DNA from: Rhynchopus euleeides
Taxonomy: Eukaryota; Euglenozoa; Diplonemea; Diplonemida; Diplonemidae
DNA: 64,000 nt
Assembly (NCBI GenBank): GCA_963210315.1
Contig: OY723306.1
Coordinates: 682,001 to 746,000 of the forward strand
Reading direction: 5' to 3'
Shown: positions 32,057-40,349 of the stretch, in pieces
Numbering within the stretch: the first letter of the stretch is position 1
How the letters are laid out: each line of letters begins with the position of its first letter
Notes under the pieces: generated by a model
What the model saw: only the letters and a program-made list of their open reading frames with translations
Databases searched by the model: none
What the model was told of the DNA's origin: nothing
Program-made: the position numbers and the translations under genes

Positions 32057-33540
32057 GGGTGGGTGAGGGTGGGGGGTGGGGGGTCGGAGAGTGCGGGCAG
32101 AGGCAGAGTGAGACCCGAGGGAGAGAAGGGGGGGGCGAGGGGGGGGGGCACGCCTGTGTGGGTGTGGCTGAGAGGGAGGTGGTGGTTTGCTGGGGTCTGC
32201 CCCGCAAGCCCCAAGGCGGGGCAGCCCGAGGGTTTGCCAAAAAAGGAGTTGGTGATGTGTGGATGCGTGTCGCCGTCTCAGGTGAGGTGGCCCTCCGCAT
32301 ATGTTGCTGGCGATCTGCAGTTTGCTGTCTCTATGGCCAGGTGGGTGTGGGTGTGTGGGTTGGGTTGTGAGGGGTGTGGAGGTGATGTCATCACTCTTCC
32401 AATCCAAACAGCGAAGAGAAGGAAGTTGGATTTTTTTTGTGCTGTTTTTTTTGCGGCTGTGGCATGGGAGTGGGTTCTTCGCTCAGAAAGACAGAAAGGC
32501 TATAGGCGAGCCGTCTCTATTTGGTGTGTGCCACGCAACATGAGGTTGCAAAGTGAATCAGAGCGACGCGCACCCCTCCCCGCCATGGCAAGAAAATCAC
32601 AGCGCTGCGCATACCGAATGTTTGGTCAGTTGTGGCTGTGGTGTGCGGTGATGAGCCAGGGGAGCTTCACGCGGAGGGAGATGTGTTTCACATCCCCCCC
32701 CCGAAAATCATCTCCCCCCCCAGCTCCGCACCAAACCCTACGACACCAACCGCTCTGCAAAGCAAACTATCTTCTCTCCCTATCACCACACCCCTCCAAT
32801 CTGCCGACGTTGAGCCGACCCAGGCACCTCTGCCACCATGATCTGCGTGTGGTCTCAAACGACCCACCCCCAAAAGGGGAGGTCACACACACGCCTTATA
32901 CACTGTCGGTGCAGCGCACCCAGCACCAGTAGTTGATGCGGTCTCCGCACACTGTGGAATCATGCCACCTCAGGCCTCGGTGGGTCCGCCTGTCTTCAAC
33001 CTGCTGTCCAGGCTTTTGGATTTCTGGCGCTTTCCGCCCCCCTGTGCTGCTCTGCGGCACATGATGTATGCTGCCCCCTCTCTCTCTCTCTCTCTTTCTC
33101 ACCCGATCTCACACATTAAGGTGTCAACTGCGGGTCTTCGCTCAGAAGTGCAACAAAAAGTGAGTCGCTTCACAACAAAGGAGGGACAAACTGACAGAGT
33201 TTGACACAGGGCGAAGGCCTCCATTACCCCCTTGAAAGAGAGAGAGAGAGAGGGAGGGAATGGAGGGAGTGCATTCGCATTCCTAGCTGTCTCTCTCCCT
33301 CCCTCCCTCCCCACCTTCCCCTCTGTCCGCACCCCCACACCCCCGCATGTGTTGCAGCATGCCTGTCTCTAGTAGAAAACTCCAGGGCGATGGTTGGCCC
33401 CCTGCTCCCCTTCCCCCCACCCCCCACCCCCGCCCATATCTGTGTGGTCTGCTGGGGGCGCGCGCTGTGTTTCGCGTGTGTGTTGCAGTGGATTGGTTTG
33501 GAATGGGATTTTTTTTAGTGCCAAAAGCCACAGCATTTTT
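32057..33540. other. Intergenic, one MITE
   Basis: No gene is supported; long frames on both strands are G/C-run artefacts. It contains a TTCGCT-type MITE (33130-33222) and a partial related end at about 32468 (TTCTTCGCTCAGAAA). Confidence 0.5.
33130..33222. mobile_element. TTCGCT-type MITE, 93 bp
   Basis: Left end GCGGGTCTTCGCTCAGAA and right end GGCGAAGGCCTCC are inverted copies. The interior ends GAGTTTGACACAGGGCGAAG, matching in reverse the member at 33792. Flanks ACT and ATT are at best a decayed 3-bp duplication. Confidence 0.6.
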
Positions 33541-33578
33541 CACATAGCGGTAGGCACATCACAGCGTAGTAACACAAA

Positions 33579-34953
33579 ATGTTCCTGCGTAGTGGCGCGG
33601 GGGCTGTCGTGGTCGCTGCCGCACTGCTGCACTGCGCAACCTACGCCAGCGCCGAGATCTGCGGGAAGAATGCTGTTGTGAACTGCACAGACCTGACGGA
33701 CGAAGCTCTTTGCGGTCTCTCTCATGAGACTGACGATGAGGTATGCAATTATAACAGAGGTGGGTGGGGCCATGCATGCAATGAACACAATGGAGGCCTT
33801 CGCTTTGTGTCACTGTGTGTCAAACTGTGTCACTTTGCAGCCAGTGTTGTGAGGCGGTTCACCATTCCTCACTTCTCTGCATTTCTGAGCGAAGGCCCCC
33901 AATGTGTTTTAGGGGGGGTGAGGTGATCCCAGCAGGGGTATTCCTAACTTTCCAGGGTCGGAGGAAAACTGGGTCGATGGGTCGATAGTTCGGAATTGCC
34001 CATCATATCGCAGCAGGGGGGTGGGGGGGGGGGGCAAGCGAAACAAACGCTGATTCGGCCACTGATTCGCAAAGTTCGTCAACCAATCCCACCCCACCAC
34101 CCCTCTTCCAGGCCAAGACTGCCCACTCCTGCAAGTGGGGTGACCTGGGTGCCTGTGAAAGCGACGCTTTGTGCGAGAGCCTGCCTGACACGCCCGAACC
34201 GTCCCCGGGGAACCACACGAATGCCCCTTTGCCAGACACGACGCCCAGCCCGAGCAGCTCTGACCACGGCATGAGCATGGGCGTCAAGGTGCTGATCTTC
34301 TTCCTGACCTATTTTGCGGTTGTCGCGTCGCTGATCTTCACACTGCGCTGGGCTCGTACGCAGGGGTATCTGGGTCGGTCGGTATGTTGACTGTCAGGGA
34401 AAGTTTTCGGCTCTTACCATGGTCCTTGAGTTCCTCGGGGGGTCAGCCCGTTCGTCATTCTTCTCCTCAGGATCTTGGTAAAACCAGAGTCCTTGATGAG
34501 AGGTTCCTCGATATAAAGCACCTTGTGGGTGTCAGCGGTGGTTTTAATCTCGTTGATCGCGAGATCGATGCGTGTGGGCTTGGGAGTGGCGGGAGCGGCA
34601 GTATCATCGATGGAAGAAGTGGCACATTTGCCTTCCTTCTTTCTGACGTCATTGCTGTTCTTGACAGCAAGAAGCGTGGGAGTAGCTGAGGATCAGTTAT
34701 TTCACCCAGTTTCGGATCCTTGCGAGCACTTCACAGATCTGACAGCTGCTGTGGGGTGTTCAGCGGGAGAAGGACACCAACTGTCGTTGATCCCCCTTCT
34801 CTCTTGTGACACACCTGTTTGACGCGTTGCCGCTCCGACACGCAAAATGCCTGAAATGCGATACTCACCCTTTTGTCCTTACCGACATCACCGCCACCCA
34901 CCCTTTTGCAGAAAATGGAAGAGGCGAAGAGCTTCCTGCGCGGCAAGAAGTGA
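33579..34953 (+). CDS. Small type I membrane protein, three exons
   Basis: Exons 33579-33740, 34112-34381 and 34912-34953 give 157 residues; both introns are phase 0 with GTATG donors and CAG acceptors. An AG at 33563-33564 lies 14 nt before the ATG. Residues 1-25 are a classic cleavable signal peptide (GAGAVVVAAALLHCATYASA). The lumenal part has seven cysteines (ICGKNAVVNC ... HSCKWGDLGACES) and NCT and NHT sequons. One transmembrane helix follows (VKVLIFFLTYFAVVASLIF), then a short basic tail ending RGKK. The last exon codes only 13 residues. The family is unknown. Intron 1 holds a TTCGCT MITE (33792-33900) and intron 2 a RepD copy. Confidence 0.75.
33792..33900. mobile_element. TTCGCT-type MITE, 109 bp, in an intron
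   Basis: Ends GGAGGCCTTCGCTTTG and the complement of GGGGGCCTTCGCTCAG. The 3-bp flank AAT is duplicated exactly (33789-33791 and 33901-33903). It lies in intron 1 of the small membrane protein gene. GGGGG-type ends with a 3-bp duplication would suit PIF/Harbinger, but no matching transposase is shown. Confidence 0.7.
34712..34795. repeat. RepD dispersed repeat
   Basis: Shares CGGATCCTTGCGA, CACTTCACA and GTGGGGTGTTC with a copy at 46118-46200, and more weakly with 30615-30690. It lies in intron 2 of the small membrane protein gene. Confidence 0.5.
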
Positions 34954-36620
34954 TCCCACAGCGCACCTCAGCCTGCGCGCAGCAAGGCGGTGAAGGGCCG
35001 TGCAGAGCGGCGGCGGTGTGGCAGTGTGGCGACGCCGACTGCTGCCCCAGCCCTTCTTGGGGAGATGTCACACTGCATCGTGCCCAACACCTGACAACCA
35101 ATACACACACGGCCCACGCCTCAGCGCCACGTCCACCAGGGGACGAGCCGCCAGCCTGCCAGTGTGCGGCAGCAAGACACACAGTGTGGGTGTGTGCACC
35201 TCTACGTGTGGCCACTTCTGTGTAGGATAGGCACTCCAGAACCCGCTTGCGGTGGAACTCGCTCTATCACAGCAGACGCTCTGCTGTGCACAGCGGTGAT
35301 CGCACCAAGCACAGGGAGTAATGGTTCTCGGTGTGCGTTCTGCGCTGTTTCTCAAAAATAATGATTCACGTGTGTGTGTGACACAGTGGTATCACATCAA
35401 GACCAGAGGTGCTCGGTGTGCTTTGCATTGCTATGTATGATTCACGTGTGCGATGTGTGTCAGGGCCATGTCGAACTACGACGCTCCTGTTCGGAGCCCG
35501 GCCTGATGTGGCCACACCCACTGGCCTGCGTTGCCCCAACCGCCGTTGCGGACGCATGCGCCATCTGGGTTGGTTGGTTGCATCCATCTTGGCAGGCCCA
35601 TGTGTGTCTGCAGTGGAAAAATTGCATCATCAAGAGGAGGAGCTGGGCAACACTCGTTGTGATCCATACTGCCACTGCTACCAATAAAAATGGCGCGACG
35701 CACGAATGGTGCGCCCACTGAACCATGGATATGTGTCACGACAAGAGAGGGGTTTTGAAAAACAGACTCTTATTTCTTTTGGCAAAACCCGATCGCCATA
35801 CCCTTCCCTGCACCTGATGCGGAAAAAAAGAGTATCCTGGATCCGTGCGCCAGTGTGGCGCAACGAACCGGATATACTTTTGTTTCGCCTTCCCACAACA
35901 CAACCATATGTGCTCTCGCAAATTCGTGTGGCGAGCTGTGTTGCCCCCTCCCCCCAGTCATACACCAAGTGGTGTTGTATACTGCTCTGTCAGACCGTTA
36001 TGTGATCGGGGGTGGGGGTGGGGGGGCGTCGGTGTCTGGGGGAGACAAGTGCTGTGGTTGCTTGCAGCAACCACCTGGGCCCCTCTTCCTGTTGTCCCTT
36101 GCCTCGGTGTTTATTTCATGTTCCTGGAGGGGGGTGGGGCTCGGCAAAGAACACAAACATGCCTCTCACACGTGCGAGCAAGTCTCGGAGTGCCACAAAA
36201 AAAATGCTAGTGTTGCAAAAATGACACCCCCTGCGACGGTTTCTGCCCACAGGCTGACATTGCAACTCGTATGGACACTCCATACACGGGTCCCAGCGAA
36301 AAATACATCCCAAAGGAATGACATCCTCCAAACCACTGTGGATTTTGCTGATTCGACATACCACCCTCCCAACAACCCACCACCTGAGGGCAAGTGTCGA
36401 TGCCGGCAGGAGCGCGCCCATCTCATGAAAAGAACGAAACGCGTCAGGCAGCAGTACCCCACGCACACCCCACACCCCCACCCTCCCTCTCCACCTTTGC
36501 ACTTTGCTCCCGACTGTTTCCCCCACCCCCCTCCTCCCCACCACCTCTCAATGCCACTGGACTGCGAAGCTGGGCTGAATAAATCTTTGTCCCATCCCAC
36601 CACCCCCCCCCCCCGCCCCT
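34954..36620. other. Intergenic, no gene seen
   Basis: Contains an AATAAA-like signal near 35683. The frame of the next gene stays open upstream from 35855 but has poor coding composition there, so it is not taken as coding. Confidence 0.45.
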
Positions 36621-36637
36621 CCTCCTCCGCCTTCCAC

Positions 36638-37630
36638 ATGCCTGTTTCCTTTGCCTGGGGCACAGCCTTGCTGTACGGCGAGGGTGCCGGGCCCTCGCAA
36701 GTTACCTCCCTCGCCCTGCGCGCCGCCGCGCTGTCCGGGGTCGCAGCCGCCTACACCCGCGCTGCCCTGTGGAACCGGTGGGCACACCACCCCACAACCC
36801 ACAATGCTGTCAAAGCCGTGTTAACCGCATATGCTGTTGGAGGGGTTGCAGCGTTTTACCCTCTGCTGGTTTTCCTCCCGAGATATGACAGAGACAATGT
36901 GGGGCATTTGGGGCATGCTTTGATGGCATTTGCTGTGATGTGCGCGGCGCTCCACCGCTGGTCACACGAGGCCGCCCTGCGCCCCCTCCGCATGACCTCC
37001 GCCTCCCTGACAGCAGCCCTGCTCCTGCTGGCACTAGGCATCCTCCTCGGCTGCGACCCACACCTGCTGAACGCCAGCCTATTCCACCTCTTTGCCCCAG
37101 CCGTCGCCCTCTCCCTTCTCTTCCTCGCCCTGCACACCTGGGCCTCCGCAACTGAGGCCCGCGGTTCAGCCCCCCTGCTGCGCTGCGTGGTGCTGGGCAT
37201 CGGATCCCTGCAAGCCGCCCTCGCCCCTGCCGCCCTCTCCCAAGAGGCCCTCTCCGCAACGGCATTCGCCTTCATGGCAGTGTCAACCCTCGGCTACGCC
37301 GCAGACGGGGTGTCCCCCCGCTCCAGCGCCTTCGCAGTCCTCTGCGCCATTTGCCTCCTCGAGGGATGTGTCGCCGCCTTCGGCGATCAGGGCGGGGAGG
37401 GGACCGCCGAGCTGCTCGCCATCGGAAGCGCGGCTGCCTGGTTCTGCGTGGCGCACCTCCTCAGCAGGGAGGAGGAGGTGGTGGTGGTGGCGGCGGCGGC
37501 GGCGTCCCGGGTGCCTCCCCGGAGGGAGGGGGTGCAGGCTTCGGTGGGTGGGGCGAGCGTCACGACGAATGAGTCGGTGCCTCTTCTGGTCCCGATCGAA
37601 GGTGGCGGTGGAGGAGGGGGCCTGCTGTGA
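36638..37630 (+). CDS. Multipass membrane protein, eight or nine helices
   Basis: ATG at 36638 (MPVSFAWGTALLYGEG), TGA at 37628-37630, 330 residues. The frame is open upstream, but an ATG at 36551 would add only Pro/Ser low complexity, so 36638 is preferred. About eight or nine hydrophobic segments follow, for example AVLTAYAVGGVAAFYPLLVF, LTAALLLLALGILLG, APAVALSLLFLALH and LLAIGSAAAWFCVAHLL. Histidines occur around helix 3 (GHLGHALMAF, ALHRWSHEAA), which might bind metal or haem. The cytosolic tail carries Glu/Val, Ala, basic and Gly runs. I do not recognise the family. The function may be transport or an integral-membrane enzyme, and the sequence does not decide. Confidence 0.65.
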   Translation: MPVSFAWGTALLYGEGAGPSQVTSLALRAAALSGVAAAYTRAALWNRWAHHPTTHNAVKAVLTAYAVGGVAAFYPLLVFLPRYDRDNVGHLGHALMAFAVMCAALHRWSHEAALRPLRMTSASLTAALLLLALGILLGCDPHLLNASLFHLFAPAVALSLLFLALHTWASATEARGSAPLLRCVVLGIGSLQAALAPAALSQEALSATAFAFMAVSTLGYAADGVSPRSSAFAVLCAICLLEGCVAAFGDQGGEGTAELLAIGSAAAWFCVAHLLSREEEVVVVAAAAASRVPPRREGVQASVGGASVTTNESVPLLVPIEGGGGGGGLL

Positions 37631-38162
37631 GCTGTGGGAGAGGGGGGGTGTGAGGGGGGAGAGAGAGGTCGCCCCTTTGCCTCGCAAAGCAGGGTTGTGA
37701 TGATGGGTTTTGGTGTTGGGGCTTCCTCCGGGTGGGTTGTGTTCAGCTTGGAGCTTAGAGAGTTATTATTCCTATGATGAAGGTCATGAGCGGTGAATGT
37801 GTGTCGCGAAGTTAATAGCGAAGGAGGTCGTGTGGTGAGTGTTTTTTGTTGGGGGGTTCGCATGCCTTTTCTGCCCGCTTTCGCACCGCTTTCGCAGAGC
37901 CTTCCTGCGCCCCCATTGAGACAGCGGTCATGTGCAGCACTCAACGAAACGTTGATCGGATTTCTTTTATTTCCCCACAGCTGCCGGACCAGGGTGTCTC
38001 AAACCATAAAGCGCCGGGGGGGTACCCCCAACAAATCTCTCAGAAAACAAGCGTTGCGACAACAGCTACCCCGCAAGGCCTCCTCCCCCCCCCCCCCCCT
38101 CCTCCCCACCTCCCGCCCCCCCTCTCTCTCAACCCATCGAAATCAACGGGGTGTGTTTTTCG
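37631..38162. other. Spacer before the methyltransferase gene
   Basis: About 530 bases with no recognisable gene between the multipass membrane protein and the acceptor of the cap methyltransferase gene. Confidence 0.5.
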
Positions 38163-38182
38163 CACCTTTATTTTTTTTGCAG
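38163..38182 (+). promoter_or_regulatory. Strong acceptor before the cap methyltransferase gene
   Basis: CACCTTTATTTTTTTTGCAG is a textbook pyrimidine tract plus CAG, ending 95 nt before the ATG at 38278. No coding exon is evident upstream, so a spliced-leader acceptor is more likely than a cis intron end. Confidence 0.5.
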
Positions 38183-38277
38183 CAACACCCCACCGCCCAG
38201 GCTTGTCTTGCCCTCACAGGGAGGGGTGGGGTGCGTCTGTGGTGTGGGAATCCCCCTCATCCCCCCCACCATCCGCC

Positions 38278-39690
38278 ATGAGCGACGTCGACGACCTGCT
38301 GGCCTCACTGGGCGTTGAGGACGACGCCCCCCCTCGGAAATACACCGCAGCTGCAGCTGCATCCACAGCTGCACCTACGAAACCGCAGCCCCTCGGAGAC
38401 CGCAGGGCTGCAAACCCCTCCGCCGGGGACACACAGCAGCGCGATGGCGACACAAAACGCCGCAGGGTAGACGGTGCCGCACAGCAGCAGCACGACCCTA
38501 CACGCGAGAGGCCACTCCTCCTGGCGTTAGACGAGAACTTCCCCACCTTCAACACGAGGAAGCTTGAGAACACCACCGATGCGGATGGGCGGAACAGGAG
38601 GGCCTTGACCCACGCACACGACAACATGGCGGGCTGCCTGGAGTGGTCCGACCGCCGCAACGCCATATGGGACATCACCGCCATCGCACAGGGCGACTCA
38701 GACGACTCCCGCAAGGTCGTGGTCTACGCCGGGGGCTACCCCGGCCGCCACGTCAAGGCTGTCGCAGAGCTCTTCCCGAAGGTGTCCTTCATCGCGATCC
38801 ACCCAAAGCCCTACGAGATCTCCTCGGAGGAGCTGCCGGCGAATGTCGTCCACCACCTGAGGCGGTTCGACCCCCACGAGGCGCAGACGCTGCGGCGGAA
38901 GCTCTCCGGGAAGGAGGTTGTGTTCATTGCAGACACCTGGAGCGAGCTCTCCCAGCGGAGCGGCGCTGCGGGCGACGCCGCCATCATGAGCGACCTCTCC
39001 CTCCAGAAGGAGTGGGTGCGGGAGCTGCGCCCCACGCGGAGCTCCCTGAAGTTTTGGCTCCCGCAGGTCAGCGTTGACCTCGACGCCTCCACCACGCGCA
39101 GCCAGTCGGGGTTCAGCAAGACCTTCCCCTACCTCAAGGGGAGCGTGCTGCTGCCTGCCTACGGCCCCCCCGATGTCCGCCAAAGCCTCCGCCTCCTGGT
39201 GTCTGCCCCCTGTGACGAGCGCACCGGGGTGCCTCCGGAGATGGATTACGACTGCCTCCGCGCCGCACGCCAGATCCTCTTCTTCATCAAGATTGCGAGG
39301 CCCAGAAAGTACAACGCATTCCAGCCCAAGAGCCCTGCCTGCACAGTCCCGGTGAGTGGGATGGATGGGATGAACTGGAGGTTCGACTCCTCCTGCGAGG
39401 CTGTGGCCCTGCTGCAGTACACACGGCATGTCAACGAGAGGGACCCCAGCGGGGAGGAGGCGAGTGAGGCCGTGTCGGGCCTTTCCGCTCACCTCTCAGA
39501 GCTGCTGGGGGGCCCTGCCCTGTCGAAGCACCCTGATAGGCACCCGGAGCCGGCGAAGGGGGCTGGGCAGGAGGGCGGTGGTGGCGGTGGCGGTGCTGCT
39601 GCTGCTGTGCCTGGGCAGCAGGGGCGCCGTGGGAGGCAGGCGGTGAAGTCTCAGGTGTCAGATGTGGATAAGTATTTGGCGAGTTTGTAG
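38278..39690 (+). CDS. VP39-like cap-specific mRNA 2'-O-methyltransferase
   Basis: ATG at 38278, TAG at 39688-39690, 470 residues. The N-terminal 75 residues are low complexity with a KRRR basic cluster. From about residue 80 it follows the poxvirus VP39 / PARP_regulatory fold: a motif-I strand VVVYAGGYPGRHVKAVAELFP near 148-168; FIADTWSE with the expected catalytic Asp219; a helix then SSLKFWLP with Lys258; and GSVLLPAYGPPDVRQSLRLL and the later ARQILFFIKIAR helix. VP39 transfers methyl from SAM to the 2'-OH of the cap-proximal nucleotide. The trypanosome relatives TbMTr2 and TbMTr3 modify cap 4 of spliced-leader RNA in the nucleus. My alignment puts Ser rather than the usual fourth catalytic Glu before RLL, which needs a real alignment. 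The C-terminus is Gly/Ala-rich. Confidence 0.8.
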   Translation: MSDVDDLLASLGVEDDAPPRKYTAAAAASTAAPTKPQPLGDRRAANPSAGDTQQRDGDTKRRRVDGAAQQQHDPTRERPLLLALDENFPTFNTRKLENTTDADGRNRRALTHAHDNMAGCLEWSDRRNAIWDITAIAQGDSDDSRKVVVYAGGYPGRHVKAVAELFPKVSFIAIHPKPYEISSEELPANVVHHLRRFDPHEAQTLRRKLSGKEVVFIADTWSELSQRSGAAGDAAIMSDLSLQKEWVRELRPTRSSLKFWLPQVSVDLDASTTRSQSGFSKTFPYLKGSVLLPAYGPPDVRQSLRLLVSAPCDERTGVPPEMDYDCLRAARQILFFIKIARPRKYNAFQPKSPACTVPVSGMDGMNWRFDSSCEAVALLQYTRHVNERDPSGEEASEAVSGLSAHLSELLGGPALSKHPDRHPEPAKGAGQEGGGGGGGAAAAVPGQQGRRGRQAVKSQVSDVDKYLASL

Positions 39691-39829
39691 TGGGGGGAGG
39701 AGGGGGGGTGGGAGGTGTTGCGGCTGACATTCCATAAAATCCTGGCAGAAATGGATCAAAAGAGGGGTGGGGTGGGGGTGGGGGAGGGGGATATATCTCC
39801 CTTTTATTTTGCCTTTGCGGAACGAAAGC

Positions 39830-39835
39830 AATAAA
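39830..39835 (+). terminator. Candidate polyadenylation signal AATAAA
   Basis: AATAAA 140 nt after the methyltransferase stop codon. Weak, for the reason given at 29969. Confidence 0.25.
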
Positions 39836-40349
39836 CCAAAAGGCATGGCCCGACAAGCGGCGTTGGAGCTGAAAAGGTGGGTGGCAGAATGGGAGGAGAC
39901 GGCAGAATCGCCGTCGCGAAAAGCAGGGCTGTTCGTAGATAAACACACCCTCCTTGCCCTGACCCTGACCCCTCATCGGCGCCCTCACATCTTTTGAAAT
40001 CACACGAGTCGGCCCGACACGACCCCGCCGCAAGTCACAACAAGGGGTGGGTGGGTTGGTGGGTGGGTGCGAAGTTTAATCATCCACCTCCTCCATCAGA
40101 GTTTGAACCATTTGTATGAAACCATTCGAATCATCTGAAAAATTCCACCTCTCAGCAACACCCGACGCCCTCCCACTCCCTCCAGGACACACACACGGCA
40201 CACACGCTCCCCCCCCTCCTCCTCCCTCCCCGGCAACATGCCCCATCTGCCGCACCCTCATTAACACATCGAGGCCGCGATCCTTTTTTGCTATTTTATT
40301 CTCGAAACGACACACACCCCCACACCTACCCCTCCCTCCACCCTGAGCA
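39836..40349. other. Spacer before the glycosyltransferase gene
   Basis: About 510 bases with no gene; C-rich and CA-rich tracts toward the right presumably hold the acceptor of the next gene, but no single site stands out. Confidence 0.45.

Noticed and set aside
35855-36637. Upstream extension of the multipass membrane protein
   Set aside because: The frame is open, but composition is Pro/Ser/Cys low complexity without a good start or domain.
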